DNA from: Paracoccaceae bacterium
GTDB taxonomy: Bacteria > Pseudomonadota > Alphaproteobacteria > Rhodobacterales > Rhodobacteraceae
NCBI GenBank assembly: GCA_002709405.1
Contig: PAQV01000010.1
Location: forward strand, 46,142 to 93,933
Reading direction: 5' to 3'
Length of the DNA: 47,792 bases
The notes beneath the pieces were generated by a model. That model worked only from the letters and a program-made list of their open reading frames with translations, ran no database searches and was not told the DNA's origin. The position numbers were made by a program, and so were the translations under genes. Position 1 is the stretch's first letter. Every line of letters starts with the position of its first letter. Shown piece after piece: positions 7,917 to 16,710 of this stretch.

Positions 7917-9638
7917 TCAGCCCTCGTCGTTGGCGAAGGCGATCGGCGGGGCGCCTTCCTCGGAAAGCACCGCGTCGAGGCCCACTTCGAGCTTGCGGCG
8001 GATGCGGTCCGGGTCGGCCTCGCCGTCGGTATCCGCGGGGTCGATGAAGGACAGGGCCCGGCGCCACTGGAATTCGGCCTCGAGCCGGCGGCCCACGGCC
8101 CAGTAGACATCGCCGAGGTGGTCGTTGACCACCGCATCGACGGGCATCAGTTCGACCGCGGTTTCCATGTGCCCCACGGCTTCGTCATAGCGCCCGAGGC
8201 GGTAAAGCACCCAGCCCAGGCTGTCGACGATGTAGCCGCTGTCAGGACGCGAGGCGACCGCCCGCTTGATCATGTCCAGCGCTTCGTCCAGCTTTTCCTG
8301 TTTCTCGACAAGCGAGTAGCCGAGGTAGTTCAGCACCTGCGGCTGTTCGGGGTTGAGCTCCAGCGCGGTGCGGAAATCGGCCTCGGCGTCTTCCCATTCG
8401 CCCAGGCGTTCGTGGCAGATGCCCCGGGCATACAGCAGGAACCAGCGGTTGCGCCCGCTTTCCGGGGTCAACTCCAGCGCCCGGTCATAGGCGGCGGCGG
8501 CAGAGGTGTAGTCTTCCTGCTGGCGGAACAGCCCGCCCAGGGCAGAATGCACCGGGGCCTGGTCGGGGTAGTCGACGGCCAGCCGTTCCAGAACCTCGAT
8601 GGCGGCGTCGGGCTTAGCGGCGCGGCGCAGGGCCTCGGCCCGGCCCAGTTCGGCGGCGTGGTAATCTGGGCTGCCCTTGGGCACCTGCTTGTAGGCCTCG
8701 ACGGCCAGGTCGTACTGGCCGACCTCGTCCAGCAGTTCCGCGCCCAGCAGCAGGGCGTCGATGTGATCGGGGCGCAGGTAGCTGGCCATGCGCGCGTAGA
8801 TCATCGCGTAATCGGAGGCGGTTTCGCCGTTCAGCACCACGGCGATGGAAAAGAAGATCTCGGCCATGCCATCGCGGGCCGAGCGCACATGGGTGTAGGG
8901 CAGCGTCTCGCCGCTGTCGAGCCGGCGGATCAGGTCGGTGACGGCCGGGTCGGCCCCGGGCCCGAAGGCATCGCGCAGCATGTCGGCGGCTTCGCCGTTG
9001 CGTTCCAGTTGCGACAGGACCTCGGCATAGGCCAGCGCGCCGCGACGGGACAGGATGGCCGTGCCGTCGGAGGTGTCGGCGAAGATCGCCTCTGCCCCTT
9101 CGAAATCGCCGACCGAGGCCAGGGCCAGGGCCTTGTGATACATGGCGAACCCGCGCAGGCCGTTGTCAGCGGCGACCGTATCGAACTGGTCCAGCGCCTT
9201 GGCGACCGAGCCGGTGCCCATCTGCGCCCAGCCCAGCATCAGCCCATCGACCAGCGGGCTGACGCCCTCTTCTTCACTGGCCCGGCCCAGCAGGCTTTCG
9301 AATTCGCCCTGGCCGATCATGTCGGCGATGATGACCATGTTGGCCATCTGGCTGGCCAGGCCCATGTCTTCCATCCGGCGGGCCACCGGCAGGGCTGCGT
9401 CGATCCGGCCAAGCGCAAGCTGGGCGGTCACCACGTGTTCCATCAGGGTGGCATTGCCGGGATCGCGCAACAGGGCCTGGGCGTAGTAGGACGCGGCCTC
9501 GTCGAAATCGCTGTTGAAAAGCGCAATGCGCCCGGCGAGGTATGCTCCGGCGGAGGTATCGGCGGGGGCGATCTGGGGCGCCAATGCCCCAAGGAAAAGG
9601 CCCGCGATCGCCGCGCGGGACTGGGTCAACACACTCAC
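7917..9638 (-). CDS. Exported TPR-repeat protein
   Basis: This is a protein of about 573 residues with a signal-peptide-like N-terminus (SVLTQSRAAIAGLFLGALAPQIAPA) followed by tetratricopeptide repeats over most of its length. They are clearest in the last third (for example GEWEDAEADFRTALELNP and GRYDEAVGHMETAVELMP). The start is uncertain. GTG at 9638 has a GAGG site and places the signal sequence at the very N-terminus; an ATG at 9698 would add 20 residues with no signal character. TPR proteins act as scaffolds in the periplasm or at the membrane. The partner is unknown. It is upstream of ispE in one unit. Confidence 0.8.
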   Translation of the reverse strand: MSVLTQSRAAIAGLFLGALAPQIAPADTSAGAYLAGRIALFNSDFDEAASYYAQALLRDPGNATLMEHVVTAQLALGRIDAALPVARRMEDMGLASQMANMVIIADMIGQGEFESLLGRASEEEGVSPLVDGLMLGWAQMGTGSVAKALDQFDTVAADNGLRGFAMYHKALALASVGDFEGAEAIFADTSDGTAILSRRGALAYAEVLSQLERNGEAADMLRDAFGPGADPAVTDLIRRLDSGETLPYTHVRSARDGMAEIFFSIAVVLNGETASDYAMIYARMASYLRPDHIDALLLGAELLDEVGQYDLAVEAYKQVPKGSPDYHAAELGRAEALRRAAKPDAAIEVLERLAVDYPDQAPVHSALGGLFRQQEDYTSAAAAYDRALELTPESGRNRWFLLYARGICHERLGEWEDAEADFRTALELNPEQPQVLNYLGYSLVEKQEKLDEALDMIKRAVASRPDSGYIVDSLGWVLYRLGRYDEAVGHMETAVELMPVDAVVNDHLGDVYWAVGRRLEAEFQWRRALSFIDPADTDGEADPDRIRRKLEVGLDAVLSEEGAPPIAFANDEG

Positions 9639-9824
9639 GATAGACTGCCTCGTTGTTCTGCTGACCCAAAAGCTATGGAAAACAGGCCCCATGCGCAATG
9701 GGCGCCGTGGCCGCAGTGCATCACATCCGCGCTTTCTTGCCTTGGTCTGTCATTTCCCGGGCGCGCCAGCCAGCGCGCCGTACAGGGCGGGCTGGGGCGG
9801 ACCGGGGCCCACCCTGCGTCCCGA

Positions 9825-11477
9825 TCACATGTTGGGGTAATTCGGCCCGTCACCGCCCTGGGGCACCGTCCAGTTGATGTTCTGGCTGGGGTCTTTGATG
9901 TCGCAGGTCTTGCAGTGCACGCAGTTCTGGAAGTTGATCACGAAGCGCGGCTCCTTGCCCTCTTCCTCGACCACCTCGTAGACGCCGGCCGGGCAATAGC
10001 GCTGCGCCGGCTCGTCGTAGGACCGCAGGTTGACCGCGATCGGCACGTGCTTGTCCTTCAGCTGCAGGTGGCAGGGCTGGCTTTCCTCGTGGTTCGTCAT
10101 CGCGAAGCTGACGTTGGTCAGCCGGTCAAAGCTGAGCACCCCATCCGGTTTCGGATAGTCGATCGGCTCGAAACCCGACGCCTGGCGCGTGGCCTGGGCG
10201 TCGTTTTCGCCATGCTTCAGCGTGCCGAAGATCGAGGCCCCGAACAGCTCGTTCGTCCACATGTCGAAGCCGCCCAGCGACAGCGAGGCCGTCAGCCCGT
10301 AGGTCGACCACAGCGGCTTGACGTTGCGCACCTTCTTGAGGTCCTCGCCGATGGCGCCGGTGCGCACCTCGGTTTCGTAATCCGACAGCTCGTCGCCCGA
10401 CCGGCCGGCCTGCAGCGCGGCATGGGCCGCTTCGGCCGCGGCCTTGCCCGAGAGCATCGCGTTGTGGTTGCCCTTGATGCGCGGCACGTTGACCATGCCG
10501 ACCGAACAGCCCAGCAGGGCCACGCCGGGCGCAACCATCTTGGGCATCGACTGGTAGCCGCCTTCGGAAATCGCCCGAGCCCCGTAGGCGATGCGCTTGC
10601 CGCCCTTCAGCAGCTCGGCCACCATCGGGTGGTGCTTGAAGCGCTGGAATTCCATGTAGGGGTACAGGTAGGGATTCTTGTAGTTCAGGTGAACCACGAA
10701 ACCCACGTAGACCTGATTGTTTTCAAGGTGATAGATGAAGGACCCGCCCCCTGCGTTCGAGCCCAGGGGCCAGCCCATCGTATGCGTGACGGACCCTTCC
10801 TTGTGCTTGGCCGGGTCGATTTCCCAGATCTCTTTCATGCCCAGGCCGAATTTTTGCGGGTCCTTGCCCTCGGACAGGTCGTATTTCTCGATGACTTCCT
10901 TGGCCAGCGAGCCACGCACGCCCTCGGACAGGAAGACATACTTGCCGTGCAGCTCCATCCCCGGTTCGTAGGCCGGCCCGGGGGTGCCGTCGGGGTTCTT
11001 GCCGAATTCGCCCGCGACCACGCCCTTCACGCCGCCGTTCTCGTCGTAGACCAGCTCGGAACAGGCCATGCCCGGGAAAATCTCGACGCCCAGGGCCTCG
11101 GCCTGTTCGGCCATCCAGCGGCAGACATTGCCCATCGACACGATGTAGTTGCCGTGGTTGTTCATCAGCTTCGGCATCGGCCAGTTGGGGATGCGCATCT
11201 TGCCCGCCTCGCCCAGCATGTAGAAGTTGTCGTCGGCCACCGGCACGTTCAGCGGCGCGCCCTTTTCCTTCCAGTCCGGGATCAGCGCATCCAGACCGCA
11301 GGGATCCAGCACCGCGCCCGACAGGATATGCGCGCCCACTTCCGAGCCCTTTTCCAGCACCACCACGGCCAGGTCTTCGTCCAGCTGTTTCAGCCGGATC
11401 GCGGCGGACAGGCCCGCAGGCCCCGCTCCGACGATCACGACATCCACTTCCATCGCTTCGCGTTCAATCTCGGCCAT
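9825..11477 (-). CDS. etfD: Electron-transfer flavoprotein-ubiquinone oxidoreductase
   Basis: This 550-residue enzyme passes electrons from reduced ETF (filled by acyl-CoA and amine dehydrogenases) to ubiquinone at the inner membrane. The FAD-binding motif VIVGAGPAGLSAAIRL lies near residues 13-28. The C-terminal 4Fe-4S ligands are Cys495 (CPAGVYE) and Cys519, Cys522 and Cys525 (NCVHCKTCDIKDP). Length and all motifs are standard. The start at 11477 has a GGGAGA site; the longer open frame to 11663 adds no conserved sequence. ETF subunits are not in the window, but an acyl-CoA dehydrogenase that could feed it is at 21-23 kb. Confidence 0.96.
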   Translation of the reverse strand: MAEIEREAMEVDVVIVGAGPAGLSAAIRLKQLDEDLAVVVLEKGSEVGAHILSGAVLDPCGLDALIPDWKEKGAPLNVPVADDNFYMLGEAGKMRIPNWPMPKLMNNHGNYIVSMGNVCRWMAEQAEALGVEIFPGMACSELVYDENGGVKGVVAGEFGKNPDGTPGPAYEPGMELHGKYVFLSEGVRGSLAKEVIEKYDLSEGKDPQKFGLGMKEIWEIDPAKHKEGSVTHTMGWPLGSNAGGGSFIYHLENNQVYVGFVVHLNYKNPYLYPYMEFQRFKHHPMVAELLKGGKRIAYGARAISEGGYQSMPKMVAPGVALLGCSVGMVNVPRIKGNHNAMLSGKAAAEAAHAALQAGRSGDELSDYETEVRTGAIGEDLKKVRNVKPLWSTYGLTASLSLGGFDMWTNELFGASIFGTLKHGENDAQATRQASGFEPIDYPKPDGVLSFDRLTNVSFAMTNHEESQPCHLQLKDKHVPIAVNLRSYDEPAQRYCPAGVYEVVEEEGKEPRFVINFQNCVHCKTCDIKDPSQNINWTVPQGGDGPNYPNM

Positions 11478-11866
11478 GCTGGCTGGTCTCCCGTGGCTGC
11501 TGGGCGGGGCGCATACCCCGCGACATAATATTGCTCGGCACTCGTTCTGGCAGGGCCGATCATCAAAGGCAACATGGCGCGTGGCGTCGAAAGCTGTCGC
11601 CGGGGCAAGATCGGGCCTGTTTCCGCCACCATGCGGCGCCGGGCCTTGTCCCACCCCGGGCAACGGCCTATTTCCGCGCCATGGCCAGGCACCGGACAGG
11701 CCCTGGCCAGCCCCACACCTGGTCCGCCGGGGTCAGCACAGCGGGACCGGCCGCTCGCGCATTGATCGCCTCTTGCGTTTGGGCTATCCCCTGTGGATGC
11801 TAAATCGCATTGGCTCGCAGCGGGTCGAGTCAAAGCCGAACACGACGTTATCCAGGACAAGAGAAA
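11478..11866. other. 389-bp divergent intergenic region, etfD/greA
   Basis: No convincing gene is seen on either strand; short frames here lack ribosome sites and conserved sequence. It must hold the promoters of both divergent genes. A weak candidate for greA is TTGATC (11762-11767), a 17-bp gap and TATCCC (11785-11790). On the other side, an AT-rich patch near 11522-11534 (ACATAATATTGC) could serve etfD. Neither is strong. Confidence 0.4.
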
Positions 11867-12337
11867 ATGGACAAGATCCCGATGACGCCCACGGGCCATG
11901 CCGCGCTCGAAGCCGAATTGAAACAGCTGAAATCCGTGGAACGCCCCGCCATCATCGCCGCCATCGCCGAGGCGCGCGAACACGGCGACCTGAGCGAGAA
12001 CGCCGAGTACCATTCCGCCCGCGAGAAACAGTCCTTCATCGAGGGCCGCATCAAGGAGCTTGAAGGCGTGCTGAGCCTGGCCGAGGTGATCACCCCGTCC
12101 AAGCTGTCCGGCGCGATCAAGTTCGGGGCCACCGTGACGCTGGTGGACGAAGACACCGACCAGGAAAAGACCTGGCAGATCGTGGGCGAACACGAGGCCA
12201 ATATCGAAAAAGGTCTTCTGAACATCAAATCCCCCATTGCGCGGGCCCTGATCGGCAAGGAAGAAGGCGACAGCGTCGAAGTGCGCACGCCGGGCGGCGA
12301 AAAGTCCTATGAAGTGGTGACCATCGCCTACGTCTAG
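11867..12337 (+). CDS. greA: Transcription elongation factor GreA
   Basis: This is a 156-residue GreA, the normal length. It enters the secondary channel of RNA polymerase and stimulates cleavage of backtracked RNA. The N-terminal coiled coil has the expected acidic tip region ([22 protein letters not shown]), and the C-terminal FKBP-like domain follows ([23 protein letters not shown]). The ATG at 11867 starts the [19 protein letters not shown] opening usual for the family. The upstream ATG at 11810 is rejected for lack of conserved sequence. A 346-residue membrane protein follows 50 bp downstream. Confidence 0.96.
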   Translation: MDKIPMTPTGHAALEAELKQLKSVERPAIIAAIAEAREHGDLSENAEYHSAREKQSFIEGRIKELEGVLSLAEVITPSKLSGAIKFGATVTLVDEDTDQEKTWQIVGEHEANIEKGLLNIKSPIARALIGKEEGDSVEVRTPGGEKSYEVVTIAYV

Positions 12338-12387
12338 GCCGTCCCCGCCGAGACAGACCACAGGGTAATGAGTGACAGAGGGCGTCC

Positions 12388-13428
12388 ATGAGCGGACCGA
12401 AGCCACCCGAAACCGAGGCCGCGCGCCCGACCCCGCTGGGTCTGTACGACAAGCCTCGCGCACCGAGCGTGACCGGCATTGAAATCGCGGCCGTTCTGCT
12501 CAGCCTGGCCTGGCTGGGCGGGGCAATGCTGTTCTTCATGCTGGTGCCGGGCGATGCGGGGAATTCCGTCGACAGCCTGCGGTTCCTGATGACCATGCTG
12601 GCGATCTTCATGCCGGTGGGCATGATCTGGGTCGCGGCAACCGCCGCGCGTGCCAGCCGTGTCATGCGCGAGGAAAGCCACCGCCTGCAGGCGGCCATCG
12701 ACGCGATCCGCCAGGCCTACCTGTCGCAGAACCAGCGTGGGGCCATGGCCATGGATCCGTCGGTGCAAAAGAAGCTGGACGAGATTGCCGAGGCCACGCG
12801 CAAGGCCGAAACCGCCCTGGCGATCTTTTCCAGCGTGCGCGAGCGCGAAGCCGCGGCGGTGCCCCGCACGGCCGTGCCGGCCTCGCCGGTGGTCATGACG
12901 GGGGACGATGGCCAGACCTCGCTGGAGCTGGGCACCCCGGCCGAAGCCCTGGTGCCGCCGCCCCCGATGTCGGATTTCATCCGCGCGCTGAACTTCCCCG
13001 AAACAGCCGAGGACGAAGAGGGCTTTGCAGCGCTGCGCCGAGCCTTGCGCGACCGCAAGTCGGCCCAGCTGATCCAGGCCAGCCAGGACGTGCTGACCCT
13101 TCTCAGCCAGGAGGGGATCTACATGGACGACCTGCGCCCTGACATGGCCCGGCCCGATGTCTGGCGGCAATTCGCCAAGGGCGTGCGTGGGCGGGCCGTG
13201 GCGCCACTGGGTGGAGTGCGGGACCGGTCGTCGCTGGCCCTGACCGCGGCCCGGATGAAGCAGGACCCGATCTTCCGCGACGCGGCGCACCATTTCCTGC
13301 GCAAGTTCGACCACATGTTCGCGGAATTCGAAGCCGAGGCCACGGATGCCGATATCCAGGGCCTGGGCGACACCCGGACGGCACGGGCCTTCATGTTGCT
13401 GGGCCGCGTGGCCGGGACGTTCGACTGA
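12388..13428 (+). CDS. Membrane protein of unknown function, 346 residues
   Basis: A Pro-rich N-terminus (1-28) leads to two hydrophobic helices at about 30-52 and 66-86. An Ala/Glu/Arg-rich helical stretch follows (86-150, including MREESHRLQAAIDAIRQA), probably coiled coil, then a soluble C-terminal domain from about 200 with GFAALRRALRDRKSAQLIQASQDVL in pieces. No enzymatic motif is visible. It looks like a conserved Rhodobacteraceae protein of unknown role. It follows greA on the same strand and ends before two palindromes that separate it from the convergent moeA fusion. Confidence 0.75.
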   Translation: MSGPKPPETEAARPTPLGLYDKPRAPSVTGIEIAAVLLSLAWLGGAMLFFMLVPGDAGNSVDSLRFLMTMLAIFMPVGMIWVAATAARASRVMREESHRLQAAIDAIRQAYLSQNQRGAMAMDPSVQKKLDEIAEATRKAETALAIFSSVREREAAAVPRTAVPASPVVMTGDDGQTSLELGTPAEALVPPPPMSDFIRALNFPETAEDEEGFAALRRALRDRKSAQLIQASQDVLTLLSQEGIYMDDLRPDMARPDVWRQFAKGVRGRAVAPLGGVRDRSSLALTAARMKQDPIFRDAAHHFLRKFDHMFAEFEAEATDADIQGLGDTRTARAFMLLGRVAGTFD

Positions 13429-13443
13429 CGGCACCGCCGGGAC

Positions 13444-13465
13444 CCGGACTTTTGGAAAAGTCCGG
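13444..13465. terminator. Palindrome I between convergent genes
   Basis: CCGGACTTTT and AAAAGTCCGG form a perfect 10-bp stem around a central GG. The A/T runs inside the stem give a T-rich 3' arm in either direction. It starts 15 bp after the stop of the 346-residue gene and is suited to act as a bidirectional terminator. Confidence 0.55.
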
Positions 13466-13466
13466 A

Positions 13467-13488
13467 CCGGAAAATTCGAATTTTCCGG
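13467..13488. repeat. Palindrome II, perfect 22-bp
   Basis: CCGGAAAATTC followed by its exact reverse complement makes a fully self-complementary 22-mer, one base after palindrome I and 3 bp before the stop codon of the moeA fusion. It may be a terminator for both convergent genes or a copy of a dispersed repeat. No second copy occurs in the window. Confidence 0.55.
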
Positions 13489-13491
13489 GCG

Positions 13492-15591
13492 CTACAGCCC
13501 GAACGCGGAAAACGGCAGGAAGCGGACGGGATCCCCGGGGCGGATGTCGCGGGCACCGTCCTCCAGTTCGACCAGCCCTTCCGCCCAGCTCAGCCCGCTG
13601 ATCCGGCCCGAGCCTTCCGATTTGAACACCTCGGCTCGCCCGTCCCTGAGCCGCGCACGCAGGTATTCCCGCCGACCCGCCTTCTTGCGCTTCTCGAATG
13701 CGGCCGGGACCTCTACCGCCCAGGGCGTTTCCCACCCCCGTCCGGCCAGGGCTCCGAGGGCCGGCCGGGCGAAGATCAGGGTGCAGACCATGGCCGCCAC
13801 CGGATTTCCCGGCAGGCCGAACACCGGCATCCCCTGCCACAGCCCAAGCGCCAGCGGCCGCCCCGGTTTCAGCGCGATCCGCCAGGTCCGCAAGGCACCG
13901 CTTTCGCACAACAGGGCCGAGACATGGTCTTCGTCCCCGGCCGAGGCCCCGCCGCTGGTCAGCACCGCATGCACCTCGCCCGCCGCCGCATCCAGCCGCG
14001 CCCTCAGGACGGCGCGGTCATCGGGCACCCGGCCAAGGTCGACTGGCGCGAAGCCGAACCTCTCGAGCATGGCCAGCAGCATCGGTCGGTTGGCGTCAAA
14101 GATCTGCCCCGGCCCGGCTGCGCTGCCCGGCTCGACGATCTCGTCTCCGGTGGACAGGACACCCACCTTCAGCGGGGCCCGCACCGCGACCTCGCCGAGA
14201 CCCACGGCCGAGATCAGCGCCAGATCCGCCGGGGTCACCACCCGGCCGGCGTCCAGGATGACATCACCGGCGTCCACGTCTTCACCGGCCTTGCGCGTGT
14301 TGGCCCCGCGTTTCAGGGGTCCGTGAAAGGCCACCTGCCCGCGCCCGACCGCCACGTCTTCGTCCAGCACCACGGTGTCCACGCCGTCGGGCAGCGCTGC
14401 GCCGGTCAGCACCCGGATGGCCTGGCCCGCGGGCACAGCGCCGTCAAAAGGCGCCCCCGCCGCCGACCGGCCCTCGACAAGCGGCAAGCGGACCGGCCCG
14501 TCCGGAGCCGGCCCGGCAAAGCCATAGCCGTCGACCGCCGTGTTGGACAGCGGCGGGTTGGCGCGCACGGCCCGCACCGGCTCGGCCAGCACCCGGCCCA
14601 GGGCCCGGCCCACGGATACCTGCTCCGCCCCGGTCATCGGCGTCAACCGCTCGCGCAGAAGGGTCAGCGCCTCATCGACCGGTGTCCAGTCCACCCCGGC
14701 CGGCAAGGCAAAGCAATCGTTGCGCAAGGGCGGAGGGGCCAGCGGATCGGCCGCGGCCATCAGGGCGGACTCATGGCCCAGGCCCAGGATCCATCCTTCC
14801 TCTGGCGCCGCGACCTCCAGCATCCGGGCCAGTGCGTCGGACGACAGGCGGGACAATGCCTCGGCGACCACCTGCACCTGTACCGCATCGCGGATATCGC
14901 CCGGCCCGGTGCGCGCCTTGACCACCGGGTCCACCAGCGAGGGCCAGATCTCGACGAAGCTGACGGGCCGGTCCAGAGGTTCGAACGGCCAGACCGAGAC
15001 CTGGCCGGCAAAGCGCCGCCGCAGCCGCTCCAGCACCGGCAGGCCGGTCATCACCTGGCCTCCGACGGCCCCCGCCCCGCCCATCTGCCAACAGGTGAAG
15101 GCCCCGCGGGCAAGCTCTTCGGCCCGGCGCCGGTCGGGGAACGGGTTGGCGTAATGCGCCTTGTCCTTCGGCAGGCCGTCGATGTCGCGCGTCAGCCCGT
15201 TGAACCAGAACGGCCCGCGCCCATCGCCCACGCGGCGATTGATCTCTCCGGCCAGGTCAAAGCGGATGTTGGCCTTCGGCCCGTCGGTCACCCTGTCCGC
15301 GAACCACGCCCAAAGCCCCAGCGGATCATCCGCCCCGGTCAGCGCCCGGGCAAAGCCCGCCGGGTAGCCGAACGGAAAGTCGAACCCCAGGCACAGACGG
15401 CGCCCCGCCGCCAGTTCCGCCGCGATCAGGTCGCCCAGCCAGGCCTCGGCCTCGGCCCGGTTGCGCAGGTAATCCGGCCGGTGCGTCTGCCCATTCGCCA
15501 CCTTGCAGGCCCAGATCGCATCCTTGCGCGGGGTCGGGCCGGTGTCGTTGCCCCCCGACCAGTCGACCATGGCGAAGGTGTCAAAGATCAA
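13492..15591 (-). CDS. moeA: DUF429-like / MoeA fusion, molybdopterin molybdenumtransferase
   Basis: This is a 699-residue two-part protein. Residues 291-699 are a full MoeA, which inserts molybdate into adenylylated molybdopterin, with TSGGASAGDEDH at 545-556 and GLPGNPV at 592-598. Residues 1-290 form another domain with VDWSGG at 9-14, GFDFPFGYP at 69-77 and FVEIWPSL at 212-219. This pattern resembles DUF429-like RNase H-fold proteins and is not part of normal MoeA (about 400 residues). The predicted start is TTG at 15591, overlapping the mobB stop (TTGA) with a GAGGTGGGG site upstream; an ATG at 15570 would remove seven residues. It is the last gene of the fdhD-mobA-mobB unit. Confidence 0.85.
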   Translation of the reverse strand: MIFDTFAMVDWSGGNDTGPTPRKDAIWACKVANGQTHRPDYLRNRAEAEAWLGDLIAAELAAGRRLCLGFDFPFGYPAGFARALTGADDPLGLWAWFADRVTDGPKANIRFDLAGEINRRVGDGRGPFWFNGLTRDIDGLPKDKAHYANPFPDRRRAEELARGAFTCWQMGGAGAVGGQVMTGLPVLERLRRRFAGQVSVWPFEPLDRPVSFVEIWPSLVDPVVKARTGPGDIRDAVQVQVVAEALSRLSSDALARMLEVAAPEEGWILGLGHESALMAAADPLAPPPLRNDCFALPAGVDWTPVDEALTLLRERLTPMTGAEQVSVGRALGRVLAEPVRAVRANPPLSNTAVDGYGFAGPAPDGPVRLPLVEGRSAAGAPFDGAVPAGQAIRVLTGAALPDGVDTVVLDEDVAVGRGQVAFHGPLKRGANTRKAGEDVDAGDVILDAGRVVTPADLALISAVGLGEVAVRAPLKVGVLSTGDEIVEPGSAAGPGQIFDANRPMLLAMLERFGFAPVDLGRVPDDRAVLRARLDAAAGEVHAVLTSGGASAGDEDHVSALLCESGALRTWRIALKPGRPLALGLWQGMPVFGLPGNPVAAMVCTLIFARPALGALAGRGWETPWAVEVPAAFEKRKKAGRREYLRARLRDGRAEVFKSEGSGRISGLSWAEGLVELEDGARDIRPGDPVRFLPFSAFGL

Positions 15592-16079
15592 AGCCCCACC
15601 TCGGACAGGATGAAATCGGCAATGGCCTCGGTGTTGTCCAGGTCGAAGACCGGGCGATCAAGATCCAGGGGCGTGTCGCTGGCCACGGCCCGGATGGTCG
15701 GATCGCCGGGCGCGATCAAAGGGTTGCCGGTGACGGACCGGTGCGCCTCGACCTTGGGATGGGTGTCGCGCTTGTAGCCCTCGATCAGGATCAGGTCGAC
15801 GGGCTTCAGCCGGTCCAGCAGCTCTGACAGGGGCGGTTCCGGCGCGTCGCGCAACTCTTGCATCAGGGCCACCCGGTTGCGCGACGACAGCAGCACCTCG
15901 GACGCCCCGGCCGAGCGGTGACGGTGGCTGTCCTTGCCCGGGTGATCGACGTCGAAGGTATGGTGGGCATGCTTGACGGTCGACACCGAAATGCCGCGCC
16001 CGGTGATCTCGGTCACCAGCCGTTCCATCAAGCCGGTCTTGCCGGCGTTCTTCCAGCCGACGACCCCGAAAACCCTCAT
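15588..16079 (-). CDS. mobB: Molybdopterin-guanine dinucleotide biosynthesis protein B
   Basis: This is a 163-residue P-loop GTPase that assists MobA in making the guanine dinucleotide form of the molybdenum cofactor. The Walker A motif is GWKNAGKT near residues 7-14. It continues with STVKHAHHTFDVD, HRHRSAGA and LILIEGYKR, all typical of MobB. The start at 16079 precedes the P-loop at normal distance. It lies 13 bp after the mobA stop, and its own stop overlaps the start of the moeA fusion. Confidence 0.92.
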   Translation of the reverse strand: MRVFGVVGWKNAGKTGLMERLVTEITGRGISVSTVKHAHHTFDVDHPGKDSHRHRSAGASEVLLSSRNRVALMQELRDAPEPPLSELLDRLKPVDLILIEGYKRDTHPKVEAHRSVTGNPLIAPGDPTIRAVASDTPLDLDRPVFDLDNTEAIADFILSEVGL

Positions 16080-16092
16080 GGCCCAAAAACCC

Positions 16093-16710
16093 TCATGACA
16101 TTGCCTCCAGGACGGCCCGGGCCGTGGCCAGGTCCTCGGGCGTATTGACGTTGAAAAAGGGGTCTGGAGGGCCGGCGTCGAACAGCGCCTCGCGCCCGTC
16201 ATGGGCGTCGGTCCACAGCACCACCTTGCGCAGCCCATCGCCAAGCGCGGCGCGCAGGTCGTCGCGCAGGGCGACCGGCCAAAGCCCGAAGGTCGGGTGC
16301 CGGACCCGGCCGCGCCTGTCATCCGGCGTGGCGGCCAGCACCAGCGGATGGGCCTGCCCCGAAGACGCGGCGACAAGCCGGGCGACCAGGTCGCGGGGAA
16401 AGAACGGCGTGTCGGCGGCTGCGGTGACGATGCTGTCCGCCCCCTGCCCTGCCGCCCAGTCGAGCCCGGCCAGCACCCCGGCCAGGGGCCCGGCAAAGCC
16501 CTCGATACTGTCGGCGACGACCGGCAGGCCATGGCCCGCGAACCGGGCCGGGTCGCCGTTGGCATTGAGCGCCAGCCCGCCCACCTGCGGCGCCAACCTG
16601 TCGATGACATGCGCCAGGATCGGCTGGTTGCCCAGATCCAGCAGGCCCTTGTCGCCCCCGCCCATGCGCCGGGCCAGGCCCCCGGCCAGGATCACGCCGA
16701 GCGGTCTCAT
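16093..16710 (-). CDS. mobA: Molybdenum cofactor guanylyltransferase
   Basis: This is a 205-residue nucleotidyltransferase that transfers GMP from GTP to Mo-molybdopterin, giving the cofactor used by DMSO-reductase-type enzymes such as formate dehydrogenase. The N-terminal signature VILAGGLARRMGGGDKGLLDLG is complete (in pieces LAGGLARRMGG and DKGLL), and FAGPLAGVLAGL and AADTPFFP follow. FFNVNTPEDL near the end is the usual C-terminal signature. The start at 16710 overlaps the stop of the upstream 159-residue membrane protein (ATGA), indicating coupled translation. Confidence 0.94.
   Translation of the reverse strand: MRPLGVILAGGLARRMGGGDKGLLDLGNQPILAHVIDRLAPQVGGLALNANGDPARFAGHGLPVVADSIEGFAGPLAGVLAGLDWAAGQGADSIVTAAADTPFFPRDLVARLVAASSGQAHPLVLAATPDDRRGRVRHPTFGLWPVALRDDLRAALGDGLRKVVLWTDAHDGREALFDAGPPDPFFNVNTPEDLATARAVLEAMS

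Noticed and set aside
9639-9698. Twenty-codon N-terminal extension of the TPR protein from an ATG at 9698
   Set aside because: It would bury the signal-peptide-like segment behind a hydrophilic stretch, and a GTG with a ribosome site at 9638 fits better.
7866-11528. A 1,220-codon open frame on the plus strand
   Set aside because: It lies antisense to ispE, the TPR gene and etfD, all of which have clear family motifs. Long antisense frames are expected in GC-rich DNA. The translation is rich in His, Arg and Gly with no domain.
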